Positions 57,201 to 64,000 of a DNA stretch of 64,000 bases are shown in pieces. The translations under genes were made by a program, and so were the position numbers. The stretch is from Toxorhynchites rutilus septentrionalis (lineage: Eukaryota > Arthropoda > Insecta > Diptera > Culicidae), in contig NC_073745.1 in the NCBI RefSeq assembly GCF_029784135.1, positions 100,037,333-100,101,332 on the forward strand. The letters run 5' to 3'. The stretch's first letter is position 1. The number at the start of each line of letters is the position of its first letter. The notes below the pieces were generated by a model. It made no database searches. It was not told the DNA's origin and saw only the letters and a program-made list of their open reading frames with translations.

Positions 57201-58291
57201 CGCTACCAAGCCTAAATTATATGAAGTCATTCGCATTGCCATTTATACTTTGAGTGTTATTGTTTACCAAACCCCTGTTATCTCTTGGTAAGAACACATA
57301 TATTTTATAATTGTTTATTTTATTTGTAGTATTTTTCCTAGTTTTTTACATATTTATATTTATGTTAGTGGTCACAAAAAATTGCTAATTCAAAAGTCTG
57401 CATATTATAATATATTTAAAGTAGGACGAGTATACTCGCCTTGGCAATGCATGACACCCTGCTGAAGACGAGTATACTCGTCCTTGGCATCAATAGGTTA
57501 ACGTCATTCTGGTTGAAAACACCAAAATAAAATACAACACTCAGCATGAGTGAAGTAAAGTGAAGTAAATTTCAGAATACTAACAAATTCGAATATGCTG
57601 AAGTGTAACCCTATTTTATTATGGCATTGTTCTCCATCACATCAGGATACTAAACATGAATGAAAAAAAATGCAGTGAAATTGAGCTCGAGTCAGACCTT
57701 TTCATCCTCAGAAGATCCGATAATCGACATCATGAGCTATCACGATCTAACAACTCAATCGAAGTTGTTCGTATACATGTACTTATATGCATATTCAGTC
57801 GTTCAACTTGGGCTCCATGCAGCCTCCAAATATGTCATATCCATGCACGAAAGATACAAGCAAAACGTGAAATTTACACTTTCTCTCCTTATAATTTGCC
57901 CGGCAGCGATGTTTTGCTACATGTTGTTTACTGTATAGTTTTTTTTTTGGTAAAGTGACTGCAGGCTCTCGGTTCAAAGTCAAGTTCAGAGTCAAATCAC
58001 TGTTGATGACTCGTGTTATTTTGTTTCGTTCGAATTTATTGTTTGGTTGTTTAAAGGAAAGGAAAGCAATTCGTTTCCTCCCCTGAACACCGAAACACAA
58101 TCAAAGTGGAGCGTCATCTCATTGTCAGTGCGAGGCAAAATCGATTAAGGCATAACAGGAACTAAGTACTTACCAACTTCTCTTTCCGACATGCCAGACA
58201 AGTCATCCATAGCTATAGATTGACATTTTCTGGTGGTGAGCAGACCCAGCAAAATCACGACACTTGGCCAGGCGAAGTTCCACAAGCTCAT
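24052..58291 (-). CDS. Vps62-family secretory protein, six exons over 34 kb
   Basis: Coding exons are 58291-58174, 42888-42289, 26246-25816, 25761-25606, 24574-24271 and 24218-24052. All donors are GT and acceptors AG, phases agree (1,1,0,0,1), and the sum is 1,776 nt, or 591 residues plus stop. The N-terminus has a hydrophobic signal or anchor (FAWPSVVILLGLLTT), then the Vps62 signature WAPLVWLAPNEKYLPG at 47-62. HVGDWEHM is near 417-424, GSHGLW in exon 5, and the WLKFNGRWGNP and GPTGIP ends in exon 6. Exon 3 carries a basic patch (RKRRKRG) and a long acidic Ser/Asp/Glu insert, perhaps a cleavable linker. Vps62 is linked in yeast to vacuolar sorting; the insect role is not established. An upstream in-frame ATG at 58369 would add 26 residues without a leading signal, so 58291 is preferred. 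Introns 1 and 2 are 15.3 and 16.0 kb. Confidence 0.88.
24271..24574 (-). CDS. Vps62-family gene, exon 5
   Basis: 304 nt after TTTTTATAG. Encodes MYVSAHDAGAFYSYERL and the HPVLFAAEGSHGLW block. Donor GTAAAT starts at 24270. Confidence 0.88.
24612..25581. mobile_element. MITE (TAGGGTAAATGATCTTGG termini) filling intron 4
   Basis: The left end reads TAGGGTAAATGATCTTGGTT and the right end is its inverse, 970 bp in all. It occupies nearly all of the 1,031-bp intron between exons 4 and 5. Without it the intron would be about 60 bp, like its neighbours. ATGATCATGGTTTGNCC words recur subterminally. Other copies are at 44232-44648 and 47715-54706. Confidence 0.8.
25606..25761 (-). CDS. Vps62-family gene, exon 4
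   Basis: 156 nt, phase 0 on both sides. Encodes GKVICTINLGPLGPWPIPL and the HVGDWEHM motif. It is read through by splicing and has no start or stop of its own. Confidence 0.88.
25816..26246 (-). CDS. Vps62-family gene, exon 3
   Basis: Acceptor GTCTTGTAG ahead of 26246; 431 nt. Continues VVYNTIDRIGYKRP, then the acidic linker, then YPHFHVTYWMFYPYSQ. Donor GTAATG starts at 25815. A second GTAAGA donor 7 bp on would shift the frame. Confidence 0.88.
27950..29217 (+). mobile_element. DD37E transposon, second copy (deleted)
   Basis: Same TIRs as 4074-5370 (AAGGGTGTGTCACATCAAAT), TA at 27948-27949 and 29218-29219, 1,268 bp. The main difference from the first copy is a 32-bp internal deletion. Confidence 0.9.
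28103..29047 (+). pseudogene. DD37E transposase inactivated by a 32-bp deletion
   Basis: It matches the 4226-5200 transposase through VMDDETY and KRSAPFVMT. After about 28727, 32 bp present in the first copy are missing and the frame shifts. The second catalytic Asp and the Glu (FWPDLASCHYS and PIEKYWA) then appear only in the frame of 28755-29018. The open 314-codon frame is therefore a chimera of real and shifted protein. It also differs in the A-run near 28999-29007. Confidence 0.88.
29289..29609. mobile_element. MITE with TTA target duplication (321 bp)
   Basis: Termini TGGCGGGTTTACATTAG and, inverted, GGGTGGGTTTAGACTAG. TTA at 29286-29288 and 29610-29612. It interrupts the right arm of the fold-back; the left arm shows the uninterrupted sequence. 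PIF/Harbinger-like by its 3-bp TWA-type site. Confidence 0.72.
29911..30914. other. Intron 2 stretch without recognised element
   Basis: AT-rich. GAGGGGCTCAGAATGCAAGG (30102) and its partial inverse near 30335-30355 suggest one more decayed TIR element. Confidence 0.35.
30915..31894. mobile_element. TIR element (TACTGTAA termini, GGGGTGAGTTGGAC repeats)
   Basis: The left end is TACTGTAACACGGGGTGAG and the right end inverted TACTGTAAAAGGGGGGAAT. Subterminal GGGGTGATTTGGAC words are repeated at both ends. About 980 bp, non-coding. Confidence 0.55.
31956..33405. mobile_element. Fold-back element (CCATTTCATGCCAAACCGAT termini)
   Basis: The first about 250 bp and the last about 250 bp are inverse copies (CCATTTCATGCCAAACCGAT; GATTCAGATGATCGACATAT inside). 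The centre repeats the same inverted blocks again (32440-32480 against 32830-32870). No ORF. A short relative is at 17584-17835. Confidence 0.7.
33430..36900. other. Repeat-derived intronic stretch
   Basis: Contains GGTGGCAATGCAGTTGCCACGG (33441) and GTTGCAATATAATTGCCACGG (33911), each followed by CCTTATAAAGGGTT; these belong to a family also at 38731, 39111 and 40559. The block 35484-35526 matches 9550-9597 inverted. GCCGGGTCAGCTAGTTA (36250) looks like an element terminus. No gene is supported. Confidence 0.4.
36910..37086 (+). mobile_element. tRNA-derived SINE (Feilai-like), 3'-truncated
   Basis: Head GTGCTCTCGTGGCCAAGTAG and B box GGTTCGATTCCCG, then body TTCCTCCGACTTGCATTGTG. The GAA tail is missing. 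It ends next to the TIR element at 37097. Confidence 0.8.
37855..37963. repeat. TGTCCACGTGGACA-type repeat, copy 3 (reverse)
   Basis: TCCACATACCACGTGGACAG...CCTGTTGTCCACGTGAACA with C-rich runs between. This is the inverse of the layout at 6143-6251. Confidence 0.5.
38602..39145. repeat. Possible MITE with GGTGGCAATATAGTTGCCAC motif
   Basis: The ends AACCCTCTAACGG and, inverted, AACCCTTTTACGG frame a block with two near-palindromes GTGGCAATATAGTTGCCAC / GTGGCAATATAGTTACCAC (38731 and 39110). Confidence 0.4.
40398..42280. other. Intron 2 stretch next to exon 2
   Basis: Decayed repeats only, including another GGTGGCAATATAGTTGTCAC (40559). A segment at 41962-42075 resembles 55976-56085 (GATGTGAAA...TATGTTTGTGTACATT...AAAGTGGAGCG). 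Confidence 0.4.
42289..42888 (-). CDS. Vps62-family gene, exon 2
   Basis: Acceptor CTGTCTTTGCAG ahead of 42888; 600 nt encoding residues 40-239, with the Vps62 N-terminal signature, a Tyr-rich segment (NHYSYYYDNEN) and an Ala/Pro/Thr-rich linker. Donor GTAATT starts at 42288. Confidence 0.88.
43700..43925 (+). pseudogene. mariner transposase remnant
   Basis: Broken frames read RPNMW, HHDIAPARS and, after a stop, APYSPEMAPCGF. These are the second- and third-Asp blocks of mariner transposases (HxDNAPAH, PYSPDLAPCDF) with several key residues changed. Both Asp positions are damaged (DNAPAH reads DIAPAR, and CDF reads CGF). Confidence 0.65.
44232..44648. mobile_element. Half copy of the TAGGGTAAATGATC MITE
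   Basis: It matches about the right half of 24612-25581, ending CCAAGATCATTTACCCTA. The left part is absent; sequence resembling an unrelated element precedes it. Confidence 0.7.
44660..45205 (+). pseudogene. Tc1-like transposase remnant (C-terminal half)
   Basis: Broken frames give FSDEKKSNWNW, then LDWSACLPDQNLI (compare WPA.SPDLNPIEN of Tc1) and a C-terminal ELKRRVSSA...LVKSTPNGLFELI. Many stops and frameshifts; clearly dead. It starts right after the MITE half at 44648. Confidence 0.6.
46089..46358 (+). mobile_element. tRNA-derived SINE (Feilai-like), full-length
   Basis: Head GTGCTCCCGTGGCCGAGTGG, B box GGTTCGATTCCCA, tail GAAGAAGAAGAAGA. The flanks GATTATGA and GATCATGA are probably the target duplication with one change. 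Confidence 0.82.
46960..47205. repeat. Hairpin repeat (GCAGTTATCAGTTAT arms)
   Basis: GCAGTTATCAGTTATCACATCCTTTCTT... is matched inverted by ...AAGAAAGGGGTGTTATAACTGATAACTACTGC. A partial second copy of its centre (CCACTATCCACAGTTAGTGG, CCCCACGATTTTATTTTAGT) is at 47399-47480. Confidence 0.5.
48155..49323 (+). pseudogene. LINE polyprotein fragments: endonuclease tail, RT start, post-RT region
   Basis: Frame 48155-48553 encodes the end of an AP-endonuclease (FDFKRCDISSLKNELSVIDW) and a linker (KPWWTPELRHLRNKLRKARN) up to a TAA. Frame 48644 onward encodes SFWAIVRAQK, FAEFFQTVF and the RT opening GPGVDGLTPFIVQ. It then jumps directly to the post-RT segment LYCSVVRSIMEYAAPVW...FALRQLPW. The polymerase palm with the YxDD box is deleted in frame, so the copy cannot reverse-transcribe. 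The frame is broken at 49323 by the satellite element; the 22 codons after it are fortuitous. Confidence 0.78.
49324..53163. repeat. Satellite array: five tandem units of exactly 768 bp
   Basis: Unit starts at 49324, 50092, 50860, 51628 and 52396 (CCCAGCAAACATTAAATCG each time), spaced exactly 768 bp. Units differ by scattered substitutions only. Units 2 and 4 share AATTTAGTCG and ATCAAATGTGT, while units 3 and 5 share AATCACAATCG and ATCGTATGCGT. Unit 1 is the most divergent (for example TACTGTAGTGAATCG). AT-rich, without ORFs. Confidence 0.93.
53163..53172. other. B-box-like GGTTCGAACC at the array/unique junction
   Basis: After the last unit the sequence continues GGTTCGAACC, a match to the pol III B box. 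Upstream GATAGCTGGTGG in the unit end is loosely A-box-like. It may be a relic of a tRNA-type SINE or chance. Confidence 0.25.
54707..57190. other. Intron 1 stretch, mostly unrecognised
   Basis: GCAGCAAACATTAAATC at 55141-55157 matches the satellite element's terminus. 55976-56085 resembles 41962-42075, and 55505-55550 resembles 39330-39375. No gene is supported. Confidence 0.35.
57195..57497. mobile_element. piggyBac-like MITE with TTAA flanks
   Basis: Ends CCCATTCGCTACCAAG and, inverted, CCTATTGATGCCAAGG, flanked by TTAA at 57191-57194 and 57498-57501. The right half holds two copies of the palindrome CGAGTATACTCG (57427 and 57471). Non-coding, 303 bp. The TTAA site suggests piggyBac-type mobilisation. 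Confidence 0.6.
57502..58145. other. Intron 1 near exon 1
   Basis: No element is recognised. The open frames here are short and overlap in several frames. Confidence 0.4.
58174..58291 (-). CDS. Vps62-family gene, exon 1 (signal sequence)
   Basis: 39 codons plus one base, starting MSLWNFAWPSVVILLGLL. The donor GTAAGTACTT starts at 58173. Confidence 0.82.
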
Positions 58292-58399
58292 GTTCTTCCG
58301 AATGGCAATGGCAATTTTTGGTCGCTTGGAACTCCCGTGAGGTTCGTCGCCTTCGTTCGTCGGGGGCACAAATCACCAATCACCTGTTGATTTCTCGGA

Positions 58400-60780
58400 C
58401 AGACAGACTTTCTCTGCAAACTGCAGCTGATTCGCCGTTTGCTTAATTTTCAATCTTCACATATTTACACCATTATTTCGTAGTATTTTTTCGTCAACCA
58501 ACGGCACGGCGTCTCCGAGTGGCCGATTTCACCGCCGCACTCTAGCACCGACAAAGAGCTGCTTTTTCGAGTGCACCGTTTGTACTCATTCTTCTTGTCA
58601 TTGCTTTATTCTGCGGTTGGAGGAGGATATGTGGCCAAATTGGTCAATAGGCACGTGAAATTAATCGCGCTAACCTCGCTCTACATACGCAGTGTTATAC
58701 GCAAAGCGTATTTGGATTTCGCATTTTGTTTAGCACTTCACGTATCCCGCATTTCAATTTAATGTGCAATTGCTTTGTGCTGGTTTGAGTTCACAGATTA
58801 CGTTCACAAATGTCAATAGCTTTCTTTCTAATCTCTCTAATTTTGGGCACACTAGTATCGGTTGTTTGAATTCGTGTCTCTTTACTATTGTGATCAATCA
58901 ATTCGATTCAACGTTGATTGTAATTCTATGAACTTAGCACATGTCTACAGAAGGGGCCCGAGACACCTTGTCCTTTTTGGTTATAGACGATATTTTTTGT
59001 GGGAAATTCAAATCGAAGGGTGCAAAAATTTTTACTTTAAGCTTTAAAATAAATTGATTGTAATGGGAAAAAGTATTGCTATTGATGGTAACAGCGAACC
59101 GAAGTAGACAGTAGACACTGCACGTGAAAACAATGTGAAGTGAGTACAACCTTATTACGGATAACACGCAACTGTAAACATTTGGTGGAATTCATTATGA
59201 ATACACCGAGTTCATCCATCGATGTTATTCGGGTTTGAACCTCACGCTCTCGTTTGTGTAAACAGAGCGATTCCTCGTGCTCATCGTATTCGCGTATCGT
59301 ATTCATTTTTTTTTTGTTCGACTTTGGAAATGAACACAGGGTCAGTCTGGTTTCCGCTCCATTTTCTTCACGGAGTTCATTTCTACACTTCACGATTGGT
59401 GGAAATGGGAATAGGTGCACAAAGTGAAGTGAAGTTTTGCAAATTTGTGAAAATGAAGAAATGATCGCGAGTTTGCGGCTCGTTCAGAAGAAGCCGAAAC
59501 AGATTGCGAAGCACAAGTGTGTAGCTAGTGTTAAACGAGTCATTTTGATTTGTATCAATTTCATGGAATTGTTACGATTTTCACGAAACGATTTTTTCTT
59601 CCAATCTATTGGTTTCCTTCTTGTTTCGCTTCTACTCCTCGTAGTCGTTCCATTAACTACGATTAATTTGACGCAAAAGCGTCTCTCTTCCGGCTTTCCT
59701 TGTCTTTTGAATAAAGAGAATAAGAACTTCGAACTCGTTGAACTAACTAGTTTGATATTTTTATTGATGCAATCCCTCCAAAGATAAACATAGCATCATA
59801 AACTTGTCGCATTTCCTCGTGCATGTTTTCATAAAAATAATCACCATTCCTCGTGCATGTTTTCATAAAAATAATCAGTGTTAATGTAAAAGCCCTCTCA
59901 ACGCTGGAGTTTCCACACGAGAGAAAGAAGACCATTTTAATATGCTAAAAAATTCCAGAAATTTATTCTTTCCGAAAATGGTCCAGCCGTTCATTTTTCG
60001 AATCATAGTGAGCAAACCTGTCGTAAAATTTTAGCGAGTTTTTTGAATCCAACCATCCTTGGATGCACCGTGTAAGGCATACAATCCAAAGCTTACCAAA
60101 TTCAAGAGTTTTCTTCTCCTTTTTGAAGTTCCATTTGAAACTCGCGTAGAATGAAGTGAAATTAACGTTGGTCCTATCCATCAACACTAGAAGATGTTTG
60201 TTTACAAATATAATTCCCAAGCCTTCTATAAAATATGCAAGTTGATCTGATGCTGAAGAAGTCCTAAGAGCATTGACGTCATGTAACGATTTACCATCTC
60301 CTTCTCTTCTTCATCCCAAAATCTGACATTCAGATCCTTTTGCAGCTTGTTCTTGTTGAAAACCACGTCGAATCCAACGACAATGTATTCGCGTTGACGG
60401 CGGAATGGTGTCGACATCTGGATACGACATTAGTTAGTATGAGGCCCACTTTTCTCTATCAGATTAGTCGGCCCTGAGGCAGTTTTAAATTACCAAAATT
60501 TGTATGAATTTTTTTTCTTGGCGTTATTTACCTACTAGAAGTACGTTGTTCTGACCCTAATTTAAACTATTTTATATGGATTTTCAGAAATTCTCACCAA
60601 AATTTACCATTATAATATGAAATTATCTTTAGACGCAATTTTTGTATGAAATTTTTCCCTACTTGCAAGCAAAAGTGATTTTCATTTACATAGAGTACTA
60701 ATTTAATTTAGGAAAAATAATTTCCATTCATAATTTTTATTTTAAAATTGTGTTCATTTCTTCTGCAACCCTATATTGTC
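58400..60780. other. Upstream region of the Vps62-family gene
   Basis: It probably contains the promoter and any 5' UTR exon. I see no convincing TATA or initiator. A direct duplication (TTCCTCGTGCATGTTTTCATAA) occurs at 59812 and 59847. Minus-strand frames at 59963-60417 are coding-like but unrecognised. Confidence 0.35.
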
Positions 60781-62080
60781 ATGCCTACTCCGCCATTTCG
60801 TAATACGAAGCTCAATGCCGTCAACGCAGATAGCTTACAAAGCTTCATCGAGCTCAGATTTAGAATACGGGGCAATGCCAAACATCACCACACTGAGAGA
60901 AATAATTTGTAAATATAACGTTTTTTTAGTAAATGCTACCAATCTATAGTCATTTTCTACCGTACTAATAAACATATATGTCAAGAAGAACCATGATTCG
61001 TAAGCCCAATATCGGCTACATTTTCCCGCCGAAAATGCACGTATTAGAATTATATTCTTATTAAACCTCCGTTTTCCCCTATGGCAACAATAAAAATGGT
61101 TAACAAGCGCTTTCCTCTCCAGTTTTCAGATATGACAACTTCCATGTTTACTAATGTTATCGAGTAAAATATACTAACCTCTGGTAGGGATGCGAGTTTG
61201 TTGACAATATGTACAAAAAAATTGTACATTCTACTAATTCTAATCGACGGAATTGCAATTTTTCCAGGTTGGTGATGGAATTATACATCTCTGATATTCC
61301 CAAATTTTCCCTGACATTGTTTGAATTCCCTGATATTCCCTATTTTTCAAGGTTTTTCAAGGTAGTCGTCACCCTGAATGGCGCGTCATAGCTTCAGTCG
61401 ATGATGTTATTGGAGGACACATCGAGAAAATTTCGTTGAAATTTTGTTTGGAAGGACCTAATAAAAATGAACTCAGAATGTTGATATTATAGTTTAAAGA
61501 AGTTGAAAATGTGATTGGAAAGAAATACCATAAATTTTCGCTTTTTTTCTTGTCGTACTTTGTAAGACAATGCTTTAGCTAGAAACCGACTTGAATAAGA
61601 TTGGATAAGTGTAGTTAGTAGAAGATTTCAAATAATTTCATTTGAAGGGAACAATGGACAATTGTGAAGCACACCACTCTAGCATTTTTTTTTAAATCTT
61701 ACAAAGCTGGTGGAATTTTTCGTGAATTTTAATAGTTATTTTTAATTATTTTAAGTTTGAACAATAAATGAATCCGGACACACGAAAAGTTCTGCCATGA
61801 ACTTATTTTATGAGTAAAATAATAAAAAAAAAATAGAAAATAGTAAAAAATTTCGTTAAATTACGTTATGGTGTCATGATGTTCATGACATTAACATAAC
61901 AAACGCGTCGCGAATCGATTTTGCACGCTCACAATGAAAGTCCCGAACCATTCGCTCGTGAGTCGGCTGAATTATTTAATTGTTTCAAATTCATGGTGTA
62001 TGCTGTCCTGACACGATTTTGAAAACGTCTAATTATCAACTGGAAACACCGAAGTGACAGAAGGCAAAATACGCTGATCC
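60781..62080. other. Gene-free stretch
   Basis: ACGAAGCTCAATGCCGTCAACGC at 60808 is the loop region of the hAT-type MITE hairpin (compare 18325), so a fragment of that family is here. The rest is unrecognised. Confidence 0.4.
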
Positions 62081-62089
62081 CAAAACTCT

Positions 62090-62470
62090 TTCGAATGTGG
62101 TGACCCTTTTCAAACAGAACCCGAAGTTATCATGCGGCAACAATGGCGGAAATTCTATATCCAGGGAGCAAAGCTTGAAAAACAGGTTCTACCAGACCGT
62201 AACACTAAACAAAATCTAGAGACAAATGACCGCTCAAGAAAGCACTAAGAAAATTGTCTGACGAAATGCGATTGTGTCGTTATGGATGACGAAACGTACT
62301 ACGAGTTTTACACAAAGTTTTTTAATTCCTTGATGAATGTTATACCTTACTCGATTGGCAAAGTGTCCCGGAAGACTGAAAAAAAGACGTTGAAGCCCTT
62401 CGTTTGGCAAACAATTTGTAGCTGCGAGTTGGAAAGTAAGATTTCGTAATCTCTGAAACCGTCAACAAGG
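62090..62470 (+). pseudogene. Degenerate DD37E-like transposase
   Basis: At 62270-62310 the frame reads CVVMDDETYYEF, matching CLVMDDETYVKA of the 4226 transposase. LKPFVWQTICSCE then parallels the KYMVWQAISSCG block. Stops and frameshifts abound. It is an old, distinct relative of the two recent DD37E copies. Confidence 0.6.
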
Positions 62471-62689
62471 TAATTTAACAAAAGATGCAACTTGACAAAA
62501 CATGGAATGTGGATACCGACTGAAGCGGAGGCCGTAAATACACCTGTTTCTGGAAGAGAAGGAATGCGAGGAAATGGAGCTGCTTTATCGTTCTCGAGAA
62601 TCGCAGAAGTTTTTCAAGAATCTACACGCCTCGCCCAAAGGCTTTGTTCCGCCCGTCCGAGATGTGCAGGAACAAAGAAGTAGGCACCT

Positions 62690-63066
62690 TCACGAACGAA
62701 CACGAGGTGATCGAAGGGTGGAGGCAGCACTACGATGAACACCTGAACCGTGCACAAACAGGAGACCAAGACGACGTTTGAGATTGGTTCCTATGGTTCC
62801 CAATCTTACAATTTTTGGCCTCCATCTCATGCGCTTTCGGATAAAGAGGTGACAAACTATCGTGTGAACACGATCCTTAACAAAATTCTATCCCAGATCG
62901 TCTTTCGCCATCTATCGCCAATTGTAATTAAATTTGTGGGAAGTTATCAGATCGAAGTTATCTATACACTACGACAGATCCTTCAAAAGTGTCACAAGTA
63001 TCAAGTCCTTACGCACTACATCTTAGACGCATTGATCTCAAGCCATATCAGCCCTGCTTCGCGGTA
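62690..63066 (+). pseudogene. RTE-type reverse transcriptase fragment (+)
   Basis: The frame RVNTILNKILSQIVFRHLSP...FVGSYQ...TLRQILQKCHKYQV matches the RT fingers/palm opening of RTE-like LINEs (YKILSRILFxRL, FVGxYQAGF). The GRSTTDQ segment is missing, and the following FIDFKAAYD region is corrupted. Confidence 0.6.
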
Positions 63067-63069
63067 CTT

Positions 63070-63425
63070 TTGAAGGATCTATCGCAGTCTGGTCCGTCGT
63101 CGGGCAACGTCGAGCAATAACTTCCCACAAATCTACTTACTATTGGCGATAGACGGCAAAAGAGGATCTGAGACAGAATTTTGTAGGCACCATTCAGGAT
63201 CGTGATTGCACGGTAGTTCACGCAATCCAGCTTGTCATCGTTTTTTATAGATGGGGCAGATTACCCCGTCCTATCCTATCCTTCCACTTCTCCTGTAGCT
63301 GTTATGTGTCTCAGATTCTGACTATCAACCGGTGCATACACTCTACAAGTTTTCCCGGACTTCCCTTGAAGAGCTCCGCTGCGAGACGATCTTTACCAGC
63401 TGCTTTGTGATTCTTTGTCGGAGGT
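63070..63425 (-). pseudogene. RTE-type reverse transcriptase fragment (-), inverted relative to its neighbour
   Basis: The minus strand reads NHKAAGKDRLAAELFK, LPHL, then TILNGAYKILSQILFCRLSP...FVGSY. This is the same RT region as at 62855-62960 plus the preceding domain, but in opposite orientation. Several stops. Confidence 0.6.
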
Positions 63426-63439
63426 GGTCAACATAAACA

Positions 63440-63880
63440 GCATAAACAGCCATGAAATTCGAAGATGTATAATCAACGGAAGTTGTACCTACTATGGTGT
63501 ACTATGATGTACCATGTACAAATATCTTACAAGACCGATAGTCCTTTTGATGTTTCAGAACACCGAATGCTTAGAACAATATACGTCGGTGTACAGGATG
63601 ATGGAAGAGGATGGAGGATGAGAATATACCACGAACCAGCACAACTCTACCTCGAAGCCAGCATTTAGAAAGTCGACAAGGCCGGACTAGTGCAATGGGC
63701 GAGACATGTTGTCAGAATGCCGGACAGCAGCCCCGTAAAGATGGTGTTCGCGTCCAATCCGGGACAAGAAGAAGAGTGGCCCAGCGAGCGAGGTGGCTGA
63801 ACCAAGTGGAATAAGGGTTCGAAAGAATTGGTGCCGTTCGGGAATGGAAAGCTTCAGACACTGACCGAGTTCATTAGTGA
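63440..63880 (+). pseudogene. RTE-type LINE C-terminal fragment (+)
   Basis: Frames read EHRMLRTIYVGVQDDGRGWRMR, KAGLVQWARHVVRMPDSSP and, shifted, RRVAQRARWLNQVE. These match the RTE C-terminus (RxIYGGV..GxWRRR, GHVxRM, GxQRARWLDQVE). Broken by a stop at 63666-63668 and by frameshifts. Confidence 0.65.
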
Positions 63881-64000
63881 TCTTTGTGATCTTTTTCTAT
63901 TCTCTTACATTATAACTCATTCTGAATATAAAAGAGATTCATGCATAAAAAATCTGGATTACATTACACTGCCGTTCTACGTTACTTTTTGACAATTTTC

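Noticed and set aside
58295..58369. Upstream start for the Vps62-family protein
   Set aside because: It would place 26 charged residues before the signal sequence. The ATG at 58291 gives a normal signal peptide, though the longer form is not excluded.

Overview
This is a eukaryotic nuclear window, almost certainly from a culicine mosquito with an Aedes-like genome. The grounds are AT-rich non-coding DNA, short spliceosomal introns beside introns of 15-16 kb, tRNA-headed SINEs of the Feilai type, DD37E Tc1/mariner elements with TA target duplications, many MITEs, and insect-type Cu/Zn superoxide dismutase. No bacterial operon, CRISPR or phage signal is present. The species assignment is inference.

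Host genes are few. (1) At 182-1589 (+) a two-exon gene encodes a 449-residue unknown protein with a Cys-rich N-terminal motif and an acidic tail. (2) At 14055-15060 (-) lies an intact two-exon Cu/Zn SOD of 153 residues. (3) Downstream on the same strand, 13358-13786 is a second SOD-type last exon with a splice acceptor in the same phase; it has lost a copper ligand, one disulfide cysteine and the active-site arginine. (4) A Vps62-family gene on the minus strand runs from 58291 to 24052. Six coding exons join in phase into a 591-residue secretory protein, and introns 1 and 2 (15.3 and 16.0 kb) hold most of the window's repeats. (5) A degenerate RhoGAP-like fragment lies at 16156-16611 (-).

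The rest is layered mobile DNA. 3.5-5.4 kb: two Tourist-like MITEs, one carrying a DD37E transposon. 7-9.6 kb: a SINE with a 13-bp target duplication and two dead Tc1/mariner copies. 10.16-12.31 kb: a complete non-autonomous LTR retroelement (241-bp LTRs, TSD GCTGG, PBS, polypurine tract) with a tandem-repeat leader. 17.4-20.5 kb: a hAT-type MITE, a second TIR insert, and a 321-bp-arm palindrome with a mariner in one arm. 21.7-23.6 kb: TIR elements, including a hAT MITE with an 8-bp TSD. 24.6-25.6 kb: a MITE filling Vps62 intron 4. 26.4-33.4 kb: two large fold-back elements, one holding a second DD37E copy. 37.1-40.4 kb: a 3.3-kb TIR element. 43.7-45.2 kb: mariner and Tc1 remnants.

The most unusual object is at 47.7-54.7 kb. 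A MITE was split by a LINE, and the LINE was split by a 4,304-bp element with matching 16-bp terminal inverted repeats. Inside that element, the 5' terminus plus 752 further bases form five tandem copies of exactly 768 bp, and inner copies alternate in type like a dimeric higher-order satellite. It looks like a satellite array arising inside a DNA transposon within an intron. The right edge (62-64 kb) holds a DD37E-like remnant and RTE-type retrotransposon pieces in opposite orientations.
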